The notes under the pieces were generated by a model. It did not search any database. It saw only the letters and a list, made by a program, of their open reading frames with translations, and was not told the DNA's origin. Of a DNA stretch of 64,000 nt, positions 9,802 through 19,495 are shown piece by piece (position 1 is the first letter of the stretch; each line of letters opens with the position of its first letter). A program made the translations under genes and the position numbers. This stretch comes from Sphingomonas sp. So64.6b (GTDB taxonomy: Bacteria; Pseudomonadota; Alphaproteobacteria; Sphingomonadales; Sphingomonadaceae): assembly GCF_014171475.1 (NCBI RefSeq), contig NZ_CP048817.1, positions 2,046,001 through 2,110,000 of the forward strand, in the 5' to 3' direction.

Positions 9802-10980
9802 ATGTTCCTGAACTTCCTCGACGAGCTCCGCGCCGCAGGCATTCCCGCCAGCATGAAGGAGCATCTCCTTTTGCTCGAGGCGCTCGATGCCGATGTGATC
9901 GACCGCACGCCGGAGGATTTCTATTATCTTTCGCGTGCCGTGTACGTGAAGGACGAGGGACTGCTCGACCGCTTCGACCAGGTCTTCTCCAAGGTCTTCA
10001 AGGGCATCGCCACGACCTTCGGTCAGGCGCCGACCGATGTCCCCGCCGACTGGCTCAAGGCGGTCGCCGAGAAATATCTCTCGCCCGAGGAGATGGAGGC
10101 GATCAAGTCGCTCGGCTCCTGGGATGAAATCATGGAGACGTTGAAGAAGCGGCTCGAGGAACAGCAGGGCCGGCACCAGGGCGGCAACAAATGGGTCGGG
10201 ACCGGCGGCACCTCGCCCTATGGCAATAGCGGTTATAATCCCGAGGGCGTGCGCATCGGTGGCGAGAGCAAGCATAAGCGCGCGCTGAAAGTGTGGGACC
10301 AGCGCGACTTCAAGAATCTCGACAGCACACGCGAACTGGGTACGCGCAACATCAAGATTGCGCTGCGCCGTCTGCGCAAATTCGCGCGCGAAGGTGCTGC
10401 CGACGAACTTGACATCGACGCGACGATCGACGGCACCGCGCGCCAGGGCTGGCTCGACGTCGTGATGCGCGCCGAGCGGCGCAATGCGGTCAAGCTGCTG
10501 TTGTTCCTCGATGTCGGCGGCTCGATGGATCCATGGGTCAAGCTTTGCGAGGAGCTGTTTTCGGCCGCGACCACCGAGTTCAAGAATCTCGAATTCTTTT
10601 ACTTCCACAATTGCCCGTACGAGGGTGTGTGGAAGGACAATAGGCGCCGTTTCACCGAACGCACGCCGATGTGGGATGTGCTGCACAAATTCGGCCACGA
10701 TTATAAGCTGGTGTTCGTCGGCGACGCCTCGATGAGCCCATATGAGATCACCCATCCCGGCGGCTCGGTCGAGCATTTCAACGAGGAATCGGGCGCGGTG
10801 TGGATGCACCGCATGACCACCACCTACCCGGCGGCGGTATGGCTCAATCCAATCCCCGAACAGCAATGGGGATATTCACAGAGCGTGCGCATCATTCGCG
10901 AGCTGATGAACGACCGCATGTATCCGCTGACTCTTGCGGGACTGGATGACGGGATGCGCGAGCTGACGCGGAAACGGTAG
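9802..10980 (+). CDS. CoxE-like VWA domain protein, MoxR partner
   Basis: A 392-residue cytoplasmic protein with a C-terminal von Willebrand A domain (about residues 230-390). The N-terminal half is helical and typical of the CoxE-like family (NFLDELRAAGIPASMKEHLLLLEAL). The MIDAS metal site reads FLDVGGSMDPW, which is D-x-G-x-S rather than the classical D-x-S-x-S; glycine here is common in this family. It is expected to act with the MoxR ATPase at 6671-7525 in metal-cofactor insertion or complex assembly. GAAGGATT precedes the ATG. An in-frame upstream start at 9739 would overlap the previous gene and is not preferred. Confidence 0.88.
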   Translation: MFLNFLDELRAAGIPASMKEHLLLLEALDADVIDRTPEDFYYLSRAVYVKDEGLLDRFDQVFSKVFKGIATTFGQAPTDVPADWLKAVAEKYLSPEEMEAIKSLGSWDEIMETLKKRLEEQQGRHQGGNKWVGTGGTSPYGNSGYNPEGVRIGGESKHKRALKVWDQRDFKNLDSTRELGTRNIKIALRRLRKFAREGAADELDIDATIDGTARQGWLDVVMRAERRNAVKLLLFLDVGGSMDPWVKLCEELFSAATTEFKNLEFFYFHNCPYEGVWKDNRRRFTERTPMWDVLHKFGHDYKLVFVGDASMSPYEITHPGGSVEHFNEESGAVWMHRMTTTYPAAVWLNPIPEQQWGYSQSVRIIRELMNDRMYPLTLAGLDDGMRELTRKR

Positions 10981-10995
10981 GGTCGGAGACGGGTG

Positions 10996-11310
10996 ATGAG
11001 CATGCTCGGCAAGTTGTTCGGGGGAAAACCGGAAAAAAAAGCGCCGGACGAACTGCTCGTGCCACACCCCATTCCCGCGCTGGTTTCGATACTATATCGT
11101 CTGGAGCAGGATAAAGGCGCCTCTCTGACCGAAGCTGAGGTGGTCAGCGCCCGGGACAATGCCGTGTGCATCATGCTGCCGGTTTCCAAAGCGACGCAAC
11201 TGGCCGAGAAGCGCGGCTATGACGATGTCGATCTGGAAGATGTCTGGGATAGCTGGTGCCGATATCGCACAGCGATTGCCGCCGATCAGGACCGGCCACT
11301 CAAGCTATAG
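10996..11310 (+). CDS. Small hypothetical protein
   Basis: A 104-residue soluble protein I cannot assign. It begins with a short basic segment (MSMLGKLFGGKPEKK) followed by a helical domain (ALVSILYRLEQDKGASLTEAEVVSARDNAVCIMLP) and an acidic stretch (YDDVDLEDVWDSW). GGAG lies 7 bp before the ATG. It is 15 bp after the VWA gene and may belong to the same transcript. Codon use looks native. Confidence 0.6.
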   Translation: MSMLGKLFGGKPEKKAPDELLVPHPIPALVSILYRLEQDKGASLTEAEVVSARDNAVCIMLPVSKATQLAEKRGYDDVDLEDVWDSWCRYRTAIAADQDRPLKL

Positions 11311-11332
11311 ATGAGCCAATGACGCGGAAAAA

Positions 11333-11476
11333 TCAGGCGCTCAAAGCCTCAAGCTTGGCCTGAAACATCAGCGCCAGTGCAAGCCTGCGACTGCGCGCCT
11401 CAGCAGTTACTGCCGTCCGCGCCGCGGCATGTTCCTGCATTGCCCGCCGTGCGTAATAATGAAGATTGGATTCCAC
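11333..11476 (-). CDS. Candidate 47-residue small protein
   Basis: A short frame starting at GTG and reading MESNLHYYARRAMQEHAA..., then an Ala/Arg-rich amphipathic helix ending FQAKLEALSA before TGA. GGGA lies about 8 bp upstream of the GTG. It is convergent with the preceding gene, with 22 bp between the stops. Small proteins with this YYARRAxQE pattern are, to my memory, seen in sphingomonads. The remaining ~120 bp up to the NamZ gene show nothing else. Confidence 0.45.
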   Translation of the reverse strand: MESNLHYYARRAMQEHAAARTAVTAEARSRRLALALMFQAKLEALSA

Positions 11477-11593
11477 TGAACTCGTCCCCGCAAACGACTC
11501 CCCTGTCGCCAGCGTGATGATGCATAAATATTACCAAAAACATTACTTTGGGCCGGAATGTCGTGAATCCGCGCCGAATGGTTGTGCGGCGCG

Positions 11594-12790
11594 TCAATAA
11601 AGCAGGAATCGTCGGCGTTCGGTCGCCCACGCGGCTTCATCCGGGTCAGTGACCGCGTCGAAATCGCCCGACTCGGCTGCATCATCATCGACCCATGCAC
11701 GCAACCCCGGACCTGCGTTGATCACGTCGATCGCGAGCTTGCCGAATTCATATTCGTATGGAAAATCGCGCCACAGGTCATAATCCGGATAGAGCCGCCG
11801 GATCGCCTTGAAGCCCAGCGCTTGCAACCGCCATGGCCTGAAGTCCGCGTGATTATATCCTGGCCCCTCGGCATGGATGAACACGCCGCTGCACAACTGC
11901 CCGACATGTTTGTGAAAGGTCGGCTGGAACCAGATGTCGCGTAGCGTGCACCCGCCAAGCCACTCCGGTGCGAACGTCCGCATCTCCGCGATCACCGCTT
12001 TGGCATCGATATCGGGTGCGCCGAACAGTTCGAGCGGTCGCGTCGTGCCGCGCCCTTCCGACAGATTCGTGCCCTCCAGCATCACCGTACCGGCATAGGC
12101 GCGCGCCATGTTGATATTGGCGGCATTGGGGCTGGGATTGATCCACACCCGATCCGCCGGCCAGCCGAAGCCGGGCGCCGCATCGAGCTCCCAGTCTTCC
12201 ATCGCGATCACGCGATAATCGACGTCCAGCTTGAAATGGTCGATGAACCAGTGCCCCAGCTCGCCGAGCGTCAGCCCGTGGCGCATCGGCATCGGCCCCG
12301 CGCCGACAAAACTTTCCCAGCCAGGCAGCAAGGTCAGTCCCTCAATCGGCCGTCCCGCCGGATTGGGCCGGTCGAGCACCCAGACCGACTTGCCATGCTC
12401 GGCCGCCGCTTCGAGCACGTAGAGCAGCGTGGTGACGAAGGTATAGATACGGCAACCGACATCCTGCAGATCGACCAGCATCACGTCGAAAATGCCCATG
12501 GACTGGCCGGTCGGGCGGCGCACTTCGCCGTACAGGCTGAATACCGGCATGCCATAGGTCGGGTCAGTGAAGTCGGGCGACTCCATCATATTGTCCTGCA
12601 GATCGCCGCGCACGCCATGTTGCGGCCCGAACACGGCCGACACGTTCAATCCGCTGGCGACCAGCGCATCGATCGAATGCGTCAGGTCGGCGGTGACCGA
12701 AGCTGGATGCGCGAGCAAGGCAACGCGCTTGCCGACAAGCGGTGCGCGCAAAGATGGGTCGGCCAGAAGGCGATCGATACCGAATTTCAT
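11594..12790 (-). CDS. namZ: DUF1343 / NamZ-family exo-beta-N-acetylmuramidase
   Basis: A 398-residue protein of the DUF1343 family, whose characterised Bacillus member NamZ (YbbC) removes terminal N-acetylmuramic acid from peptidoglycan fragments. Diagnostic stretches are GKRVALLAHPASV, VFGPQHGVRGDLQDNM, PVFSLYGEVRRPT, DVMLVDLQDVGCRIYTF and VLDRPNPAGRPIEG. No signal peptide is visible, so it may be cytoplasmic and act in wall recycling. The start overlaps the stop of the upstream DOMON-like gene by four bases (ATGA), indicating a two-gene operon. The exact substrate here is inference. Confidence 0.85.
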   Translation of the reverse strand: MKFGIDRLLADPSLRAPLVGKRVALLAHPASVTADLTHSIDALVASGLNVSAVFGPQHGVRGDLQDNMMESPDFTDPTYGMPVFSLYGEVRRPTGQSMGIFDVMLVDLQDVGCRIYTFVTTLLYVLEAAAEHGKSVWVLDRPNPAGRPIEGLTLLPGWESFVGAGPMPMRHGLTLGELGHWFIDHFKLDVDYRVIAMEDWELDAAPGFGWPADRVWINPSPNAANINMARAYAGTVMLEGTNLSEGRGTTRPLELFGAPDIDAKAVIAEMRTFAPEWLGGCTLRDIWFQPTFHKHVGQLCSGVFIHAEGPGYNHADFRPWRLQALGFKAIRRLYPDYDLWRDFPYEYEFGKLAIDVINAGPGLRAWVDDDAAESGDFDAVTDPDEAAWATERRRFLLY

Positions 12791-13347
12791 ATGGGATCAG
12801 GTGCCGCGAGGGACGCAGTAAAGCAATCCCGGTTGTGGAAGTCGGGCGGCCCCGGCGCATGAGCGAGCGCCCAATAGGATTTGGTGCCGTCCTTCGCCTC
12901 GATCACCGCCGAAAGCCCCGCAAACCAGGATTGATTGGCCGGCAAGTCGCTCACATCTGACATATCGAGCGAGATCGTCACGGTGAACCTCTCGCCGTCA
13001 CGATCAACGTCGAAGATGGGCGGCGGAAGCGCGAGCGTGTCACAGCCCTGACGATAGGATTTGAAACGATAGGCAGCCCATGCGGTCGATGGCACAAAGT
13101 TGAATTCCAGATAGCCTTTGTCGGCCAGATCGCCTCTGTCGCAAAGTATGAATGCTTCGAAACAGGTCGTTTTCCACAGGTCATCGCGACGGACCGCGTA
13201 GCCGTCGGGAGCCGGAATCTTGACCCGAGCTATGTCCCCATCGGTGACATATCGGAGTACGAAGCCTCCTTCCACTGTGCGGGATATATCCACCCGGATG
13301 TCGATGTCGGGATGGGACGCGGACGGGTGTGGTATCAGTTGATACAT
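12787..13347 (-). CDS. DOMON-like domain protein
   Basis: A 186-residue soluble beta-rich protein resembling the DOMON-like/carbohydrate-binding-9 type domain annotated in alphaproteobacteria. Recognisable segments are [32 protein letters not shown] and the C-terminal [24 protein letters not shown] domains bind haem or sugar; which one applies here is not visible. GGAG lies 6 bp before the ATG. The stop overlaps the start of the NamZ-like gene, so the two are translated together. Confidence 0.75.
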   Translation of the reverse strand: MYQLIPHPSASHPDIDIRVDISRTVEGGFVLRYVTDGDIARVKIPAPDGYAVRRDDLWKTTCFEAFILCDRGDLADKGYLEFNFVPSTAWAAYRFKSYRQGCDTLALPPPIFDVDRDGERFTVTISLDMSDVSDLPANQSWFAGLSAVIEAKDGTKSYWALAHAPGPPDFHNRDCFTASLAAPDPI

Positions 13348-13417
13348 CGAAACTCCGTTCGGGCTGGCGTGTCGAAGCCCTGCTCTTTTCGTTGCACAAT
13401 TCTAGAGATGAGAGCGG

Positions 13418-13447
13418 CCCTTCGACAACCTCAGGACGAACGGCAGG
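13418..13447. repeat. REP-type intergenic element
   Basis: A degenerate copy of a dispersed motif common in sphingomonads, containing CCTTCGACAACCTCAGGACG followed by AACGG. It lies between the divergent DOMON-like and rimO genes. A few extra degenerate bases are present on each side. Confidence 0.55.
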
Positions 13448-13496
13448 CGGTGTGACTGGAAAAACCCGCCGACTTCGCCTATGTGACGCGCTTCCC

Positions 13497-14831
13497 ATGG
13501 CAACAATCCTCCCCACCCCGCCGAAAATCGGCATGGTTTCGCTCGGCTGTCCCAAGAATCTGGTCGACAGCGAACGCATCCTGACCAAGCTTCGTTCCGA
13601 TGGCTATGCCATGTCGCCCGACTATGCCGGTGCTGATGTGGTGCTGGTCAACACGTGCGGTTTCCTCGATTCCGCCAAGGAAGAATCGCTTGAGGCGATC
13701 GGAGAGGCAATCGCCGAGAATGGCCGCGTCATCGTCACCGGCTGCATGGGCAAGGAAGCGGAGATGATCCGCCTGCGCTTCCCTAAGGTGCTCGCCGTGA
13801 CCGGTGCGCATCAATATGAGGAAGTGGTCGGCGCGGTGCACGATGCGGCGCCGATGCCGCCCAGCGCATTCCTCAATCTGGTCCCGGAAAGTGGCCTGAA
13901 ACTCACCCCGCGCCATTACAGCTATCTGAAGATTTCCGAGGGCTGCAATCATCGCTGCGCCTTCTGCATCATCCCGAGCCTGCGCGGCGACCTGGTCAGC
14001 CGGCGCCCCGACGCGATTCTGCGCGAAGCCGAGAAGCTGATCGAAGCCGGCACCAAAGAGCTGCTGGTGATCAGCCAGGACACCTCGGCCTATGGCGTCG
14101 ATATCCGCCACCAACCACGCCAGTGGAAGGGCGAGGAAGTTCGCGCCCATATGACCGACCTGTCGCGCGAACTGGGCAAGCTCGGCGCTTGGGTGCGGCT
14201 GCACTATGTCTATCCTTATCCGCATGTCGACCAGGTCATTCCGCTAATGGCCGAGGGGTTGATCCTCCCCTATCTCGACATCCCGTTCCAGCATGCCAGC
14301 CGCAACGTGCTGAAGCTGATGAAGCGCCCCGCGAATGAGGCGAAGGTGCTCGAGCGCGTCAAGAACTGGCGCACCATCGCACCCGATATCGCGATCCGCT
14401 CGACCTTCGTCGTCGGTTTCCCGGGCGAGACCGAGGATGATTTCAAATATCTGATGGACTGGCTCGAGGAAGCGCAGCTCGACCGTGTCGGCGCGTTCCG
14501 CTTCGAGCCGGTCGAAGGCGCGGCCGCCAACGCCCTGCCCAACCAGGTGCCCGAAGAGATCAAGGAAGAACGCTACGCCCGGCTGATGGAGCTGACCGCG
14601 CGGATTTCCGCCGACAAGCTGCAGGCCAAGATCGGCCGCACACTCGAGGTGATCATCGACGCGGTGGACCAAGACGGCGCGACCGGCCGGTCAAAGGCCG
14701 ATGCACCGGAAATCGACGGCGAGGTCCATCTGCGCGACGCCGGACATCTCAAACAGGGTGATATCGTCAGCGTCGAGATCGAGGATGCCGACGACCATGA
14801 CCTGTTCGGGGTTCCCGTCAGCCCAGCCTGA
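13497..14831 (+). CDS. rimO: Ribosomal protein S12 methylthiotransferase RimO
   Basis: A 444-residue radical-SAM enzyme that adds a methylthio group to the conserved aspartate of ribosomal protein S12. It has an N-terminal MTTase domain with three cluster cysteines (LGC18PKN, NTCGF, GCMG). The radical-SAM motif is C150-x3-C154-x2-C157 (CNHRCAFC), followed by IPSLRG. A C-terminal TRAM domain has the LEVIIDAVD start. The frame is open 168 bp upstream, but that part is repeat-like, and the family N-terminus ([13 protein letters not shown]) begins just after this ATG. No strong ribosome site is visible. The 3' end overlaps the convergent LysR gene by 14 bp. Confidence 0.96.
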   Translation: MATILPTPPKIGMVSLGCPKNLVDSERILTKLRSDGYAMSPDYAGADVVLVNTCGFLDSAKEESLEAIGEAIAENGRVIVTGCMGKEAEMIRLRFPKVLAVTGAHQYEEVVGAVHDAAPMPPSAFLNLVPESGLKLTPRHYSYLKISEGCNHRCAFCIIPSLRGDLVSRRPDAILREAEKLIEAGTKELLVISQDTSAYGVDIRHQPRQWKGEEVRAHMTDLSRELGKLGAWVRLHYVYPYPHVDQVIPLMAEGLILPYLDIPFQHASRNVLKLMKRPANEAKVLERVKNWRTIAPDIAIRSTFVVGFPGETEDDFKYLMDWLEEAQLDRVGAFRFEPVEGAAANALPNQVPEEIKEERYARLMELTARISADKLQAKIGRTLEVIIDAVDQDGATGRSKADAPEIDGEVHLRDAGHLKQGDIVSVEIEDADDHDLFGVPVSPA

Positions 14832-15678
14832 TATCGGGCCTGACCGCCAACACGTTGCGGAGCAACGCGGCATCGGGGCCGCCGAGCCGATCGCCGGTCG
14901 CGCATAGATAGATACGGTTACGACAGGCCGGGCCAACCGGCGTCAGGCCGAACGTGCGTGCCGCGTCGCCCGGCGCGATCGTCACGCCGCGCCCGGCAAC
15001 GACGCTCAGCAACGCTTCCTCCAGTTCGTCGCAATGATCGTGGCGGATCATCGCTTCCGGCTGGCGTCCATGGATCGATGCGAACCACCGCGCGAAGACA
15101 TATTCATGCTCGTCATAAGTGATGAAGCGCAAGCGCTCGATCTCGTCCAGCGATGCGGTCGCTGCGGCATCGCCGACCAGAACAAGGTCTTCCTCCGCAA
15201 TCAGGTCGCTTTCGACCTGCACCACGTTGACCGTGCGATAGGTCAGCGCCAATTCGATCTCGCCCCGCACCAGTTGCGCCACCACATCATCATGCGTTCC
15301 CATGCGCAACCTGATCGGCCGCTCGACCAGTATGTCGCGGAACAGGTGTGGAGCAAGGCGATAGCGGCCGAAGCCCGTCACCGCGCCAATGCGCAGCGGC
15401 AAGATGCGCGGGTCGGTATCGCGAAGATGTGCGCTGGTCCGCGCGATATCGTCGAGCGCGCGGCCGATCGTCTCGAACAACGCGCGACCCTCGATGGTAA
15501 GTTGAAGACCGCGCCCGACCCGTTCGGTCAGCGGTGCGCCGACATCGCGCTCAAAACGGCGCAGGTCGCTATGGATCGCCGGCGCGGACTTGCCGATCGC
15601 ACGCGCCGCACCGGCGATACCGCCATGCGATGCCACGGCATGAAAGACCGCGGCGCGGCGTAGATGACTGCCCTCCAT
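14818..15678 (-). CDS. LysR-family transcriptional regulator
   Basis: A 286-residue LysR-type regulator. The N-terminal winged helix-turn-helix covers residues ~5-62 ([48 protein letters not shown]), followed by the effector-binding domain. GGAG lies 6 bp before the ATG. It is divergently transcribed from an exported-protein gene, with an inverted repeat in the shared 88-bp region. The classical arrangement suggests that it controls that gene and itself. The effector is unknown. Confidence 0.92.
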   Translation of the reverse strand: MEGSHLRRAAVFHAVASHGGIAGAARAIGKSAPAIHSDLRRFERDVGAPLTERVGRGLQLTIEGRALFETIGRALDDIARTSAHLRDTDPRILPLRIGAVTGFGRYRLAPHLFRDILVERPIRLRMGTHDDVVAQLVRGEIELALTYRTVNVVQVESDLIAEEDLVLVGDAAATASLDEIERLRFITYDEHEYVFARWFASIHGRQPEAMIRHDHCDELEEALLSVVAGRGVTIAPGDAARTFGLTPVGPACRNRIYLCATGDRLGGPDAALLRNVLAVRPDIRLG

Positions 15679-15705
15679 TATTCGCTCCAGTCGAATGATT
15701 GGCCC

Positions 15706-15724
15706 TCAACTTACAAATAGTTGA
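15706..15724. promoter_or_regulatory. Probable LysR-type operator
   Basis: Inverted repeat TCAACT-N7-AGTTGA in the intergenic region between the LysR gene and its divergent neighbour. It is a dyad of the size expected for an LTTR recognition site and contains a T-N11-A core. Confidence 0.5.
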
Positions 15725-15766
15725 ACATCCGTCGAGCGGCTATTTCCAGTGCGAAGGAGATCGAGC

Positions 15767-16495
15767 ATGCATTTGAAAAAGGTGCTGATGGCTATCGCTC
15801 TGGCAGCATGCGGGTCACCGGCATCCGCCGACGAACCGGGGGCCAACAAACCAGGCGTCGCGCGGCTCTTCTCCTACACTTTGACTAATCGAGCAGCATT
15901 CGAGGCAGGATATCGGAAGCATCTCGGCTGGCATGCTGACCGCCATGATCGCCTGGTCTGGTATGCCTGGTATGTGACCGAGGGCGATCGCCGCGGCAGC
16001 TTTATCGACGGCACCTTCGGCACGACACCGGCCGAACTCGATGCGCGGCCGGATCCTGAGGGGGATGCTGCCGATTTCAGGGCCAGCGCAGGTCCTTTTG
16101 CGCAGGCGAGCGGGATCACGAGCTGGTCGCTCTGGCCACAGCCGACCACCGCCACGCCGCTCGAACTGCGCCATCCGGGTGACCGGCTGATCGCGTTCTT
16201 CGTTACCGTGAAAGCGGGCCAGGTCGATACGTTCGAAGCTGCGGCGAACAGACTGGCGAAGACTGCGCGCGGCATTGGGCAAGTGAGCTGGTACCGCAGC
16301 GGTAACGCCGATACGGCCCGCGACTATATGCTGCTATTCCATGGCGCGTCAGACGGGGCACTGCCCATATTGTTGCGCAGTGCCTATCACGCCGACCCAG
16401 ACACCGTTGTCGACCAGATCGATACCGTTCGTGCTGAAAGCTGGCGCTACGTACCGCGCCTTTCACTCATTCCGGGGCAGCCGCTGGTCCGTTGA
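15767..16495 (+). CDS. Exported hypothetical protein, possible LysR target
   Basis: A 242-residue protein of unknown function. The N-terminus (MHLKKVLMAIALAACGSPASADEP) reads either as a signal peptide cut after ASA or as a lipoprotein with lipobox LAAC-G. Two similar halves are suggested by ARLFSYTLTNRAAFEAGYRKHLGWHADRHDRLVWYAWYV and by ADTFE/WYRSGNADTARDYMLLF, which recalls an antibiotic-biosynthesis-monooxygenase-like ferredoxin fold repeated twice; this is tentative. GAAGGAGA precedes the ATG by 6 bp. It is divergent from the LysR regulator, with a dyad between them. Confidence 0.7.
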   Translation: MHLKKVLMAIALAACGSPASADEPGANKPGVARLFSYTLTNRAAFEAGYRKHLGWHADRHDRLVWYAWYVTEGDRRGSFIDGTFGTTPAELDARPDPEGDAADFRASAGPFAQASGITSWSLWPQPTTATPLELRHPGDRLIAFFVTVKAGQVDTFEAAANRLAKTARGIGQVSWYRSGNADTARDYMLLFHGASDGALPILLRSAYHADPDTVVDQIDTVRAESWRYVPRLSLIPGQPLVR

Positions 16496-16512
16496 GCAGC
16501 GGCCAAACACGA

Positions 16513-18894
16513 TCAGCTTTTGGGCAACGCATAAGCCACCACCTCATCTCCAATCGGCGTTTCCATGAAATGATGCCCGCCGGCCATGATCACGAGATAT
16601 TGGCGTCCGCCCTGTTCGTAAACCATCGGCGTCGCCTGCCCGCCCGCCGGCAGCACGTCGGACCACAGGACCTTGCCGGTACGCATGTCGATCGCGCGGA
16701 TCAGATTGTCGGTCGCCGCCGCGACGAATACAAGACCGCCTCCGGTCACCACCGACCCGCCATTATTGGGCGTGCCGATATTGATCGGCAGCATCGACGG
16801 GATGCCGAACGGCCCGTTGGTCCGCGCGGTGCCAAGCGGGCGATCCCAGATCGTCTTGCCGGTACGGATATCGATCGCACGGATGCCGCCATAAGGCGGC
16901 TGTTTGCACAGCAAGCCGGTGAACTTCATGCGCCAGCCGGCATTGACGTCGACCGCGTAAGGCGTGCCCGCCTGCGGATCGCCCGCCCCTTCCGCGCCCG
17001 GCGTCGGGCCGCCGGCCTGCTCGCGCGTCTTCCAGCCGCGCTGATCGGCGATCTTGCGCGGCACCAGCCGGACATGGTTTGGCATGTCATTGTAATTAGC
17101 GATGATCACGCCCCGTTGCGGGTCAACGGCGATGCCGCCCCAGTCGCTGCCGCCATTATAACCGGGATATTCGACGGTATATTTGCCCGGCTCTGGCGGC
17201 GTGAAATACCCTTCGTAACCCGCTTGACGAAACTGGATGCGGCAGGCCATCTGGTCGATCGGAGACATGCCCCACATGTCGCGCTCGGTCAGCGGCTCCT
17301 TGCGCAGCGTATGCCAGAGCGAGACGATCTGCGTCGGGGAACGCTGTGCCGGTTCGATTCCGCCGCCGGGCACCTTGATCGTGCCGATCGGCGTCAGCGG
17401 TCGGCCGGTGCGCCGGTCGAGCACATAGATATCGCCCTGTTTCGATGGGAGCAGCAGCGCGGGCACGCCGCCATAGTCGATCAATGTCGCCTGGCTACCG
17501 AGATCATAGTCCCACACATCCTTCCTGACCGTCTGGAAACGCCAGCGCGGCTTCCCCGTCGTCACATCGATCGCGACCAGCGAATTGGCGAAGGCGTTCT
17601 CGGTCGGGCTGCGCAGGCTGCTCCAGTAATCGACCGCCGAATTGCCGAGCGGCAGATAGACCAGTCCAAGCGCTTCGTCGCCGCTTGCCGTGGTCCACAT
17701 ATTGGGCGTGCCGCGCGACCATTCCTGGCCTGCGGGCGGCGCGCCGGTCCAGTCGGGCTTGAGCATGTCCCAGCCCCAGCGCAGCGCGCCGGTCACCGCG
17801 TCGAAACCCTGGATCACGCCCGATGGCGCATAGCGTTCCTGCCCGTCGAGAATCTGGTGCCCAACCACCGCGACACCGCGCACGATCGTTGGCGGCGAGG
17901 TGATAGAGACGAGGCCCGGATAGACCTCGCCCATGCCAATCTTGGTATCGACCTGGCCGTTCGCGCCGAAATCCTGACATGGCTTGCCGGTCGTCGCATC
18001 GACCGCGATCAGTCGCGCGTCGAGCGTGCCTTCGATGATGCGGGTCGCACACGCCTGACCGACGGTCGCATTGGGGACGGCGTAATAACTCACTCCGCGA
18101 CAAGCGGCGGTATAGGGAATCCATTTGTCCGGCACCTTGGGATCGAAGCGCCATTTCTCCGCACCCGTGGCGGGATCGAGCGCGAGCATGATGCCCTTGG
18201 CCGAACAGAGATACAGCGCATCGCCGATTTTCAGCGGCGTGGTCTCCGCGCCATACATCTTGGCCGCGTCGGGTGTCGCCGGCATGTCCCCGGTATGCGC
18301 CAGCCATACGCGCTTCAGCTTGCCGACATTGGCAACGTTGATCTGTGACAGCGGCGAGAAGCGGCGCGCGCTGTAGGTGCCGCCATAGGCCGGCCAGTCG
18401 GCGCCCACTGTCTGGCCGGAAGTATCGGCCATACCTGGCGCGGTCTGTGAGGGCAGCGCCGCCAATACCGGCGCTTCGGCGCCACGACCGATCACCACGC
18501 CACCGATCAGCGCCACAACCAGCACCGCCGCGGTCGCGCCCAGTCCGACGCGCCAGCGATTGGCCGCGCGGCTCAGGGTCGGCATGACCAGCAGCGCCGC
18601 GATCAGCAGGACCAGTGGCGCGATCACGCGCGGTACCAGCGCCCAGGGATTGGTCCCGACTTCCCAAAATGCCCAGAGCAGGGTCAGCACGAAGATCGCG
18701 ATATAAAGCCACACGCCGGCCATTCGCCCACGCACGAGCAGGAAGCCGGCCACGACCATCGCGATACCGGTCAGGACATAATAGAGCGACCCGCCCAGTA
18801 GCGCGAGCCATGCGCCGCCGATCGCCAGAATGAGCCCGATCAATCCGATCACGATCCCAAGGACCATGGCTGCCCAGCTACGGCGTATCGGCAT
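16513..18894 (-). CDS. gcd: Membrane-bound PQQ-dependent dehydrogenase (glucose/quinate family)
   Basis: A 793-residue enzyme that oxidises a sugar or polyol (most often glucose to gluconolactone) in the periplasm and passes electrons to ubiquinone. The N-terminal ~130 residues contain about five membrane segments, and the rest is a PQQ beta-propeller (DWPAYGGTYSARRFSPLSQIN, then tryptophan-docking repeats such as ALDPATGAEKWRF and AIDVTTGKPRWRF). The family includes quinate and shikimate dehydrogenases, so gcd is the best guess only. GAGGATT precedes the ATG; an upstream extension of 47 residues is repeat-poor and unlikely. No PQQ biosynthesis gene is in the window. Confidence 0.88.
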   Translation of the reverse strand: MPIRRSWAAMVLGIVIGLIGLILAIGGAWLALLGGSLYYVLTGIAMVVAGFLLVRGRMAGVWLYIAIFVLTLLWAFWEVGTNPWALVPRVIAPLVLLIAALLVMPTLSRAANRWRVGLGATAAVLVVALIGGVVIGRGAEAPVLAALPSQTAPGMADTSGQTVGADWPAYGGTYSARRFSPLSQINVANVGKLKRVWLAHTGDMPATPDAAKMYGAETTPLKIGDALYLCSAKGIMLALDPATGAEKWRFDPKVPDKWIPYTAACRGVSYYAVPNATVGQACATRIIEGTLDARLIAVDATTGKPCQDFGANGQVDTKIGMGEVYPGLVSITSPPTIVRGVAVVGHQILDGQERYAPSGVIQGFDAVTGALRWGWDMLKPDWTGAPPAGQEWSRGTPNMWTTASGDEALGLVYLPLGNSAVDYWSSLRSPTENAFANSLVAIDVTTGKPRWRFQTVRKDVWDYDLGSQATLIDYGGVPALLLPSKQGDIYVLDRRTGRPLTPIGTIKVPGGGIEPAQRSPTQIVSLWHTLRKEPLTERDMWGMSPIDQMACRIQFRQAGYEGYFTPPEPGKYTVEYPGYNGGSDWGGIAVDPQRGVIIANYNDMPNHVRLVPRKIADQRGWKTREQAGGPTPGAEGAGDPQAGTPYAVDVNAGWRMKFTGLLCKQPPYGGIRAIDIRTGKTIWDRPLGTARTNGPFGIPSMLPINIGTPNNGGSVVTGGGLVFVAAATDNLIRAIDMRTGKVLWSDVLPAGGQATPMVYEQGGRQYLVIMAGGHHFMETPIGDEVVAYALPKS

Positions 18895-19071
18895 GGCGGG
18901 AATCCTCGACTTAAGCGTGCCCGGCTCAAACGAAAAAGGACAGCGTCGGTTCCCTATTCCGGAGTGGCCGCCGGGTCGATCGATCCATCGAGAACGAGTG
19001 ATCGGGACGCGATGGGCGACCCAGGGAGACGGCAAGGCTCAACACCGTCTCCCCCGACCGACGGCAGCGAT

Positions 19072-19335
19072 TCAGCCCTTGTTGCTGAGACCGCCAATGC
19101 CATCGACGATGCTGCCGGCGAACACACCGCCGGCCAGCGCCGTTATCGTTGTGGCGAAGAAACCGGCCTCGCCGATTACCGGATGGAACACGGTTGCGGC
19201 AATGATGCCGCCGATCGCGCCTGCCAATCCGACGATCCACCACCAGGGATCGGGCTGCGGTGGCCGTGGCCCGCGCCACCAGCCGGGCCATTTGGTCCCG
19301 CACCAACCGATCATCGCGAAGAATGCATATTCCAT
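19072..19335 (-). CDS. Small inner-membrane protein
   Basis: An 87-residue protein with a tryptophan-rich N-terminus (EYAFFAMIGWCGTKWPGWW) and two likely membrane segments (WWIVGLAGAIGGIIAATVF and FATTITALAGGVFAGSIV) rich in glycine. Function is unknown. GGGAGG lies 6 bp before the ATG. Its distances to the PQQ dehydrogenase (178 bp) and to the ceramidase-like gene (160 bp) suggest its own transcript. Confidence 0.65.
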   Translation of the reverse strand: MEYAFFAMIGWCGTKWPGWWRGPRPPQPDPWWWIVGLAGAIGGIIAATVFHPVIGEAGFFATTITALAGGVFAGSIVDGIGGLSNKG

Positions 19336-19495
19336 CGACAACCTCCCTGCTTTGACGGGCACCCGCTTGTCTCCGCCATGCCCCGCAACATCATCCTCTC
19401 ATTCGTGAGTGATTCAAGGAGAGTTAGGACCGATCCGGCTTTTATTTATGAGCTATTTGGCGTGAACAGGAATCAACTTGCAATGGACTCTCGAC

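Noticed and set aside
13329..13496. N-terminal extension of rimO
   Set aside because: The extra codons translate a REP-type repeat and the divergent gene's leader; family similarity begins after the chosen ATG.
16492..18348. Long plus-strand frame of 618 codons opposite the PQQ dehydrogenase
   Set aside because: Antisense shadow; the minus strand holds a complete PQQ enzyme.
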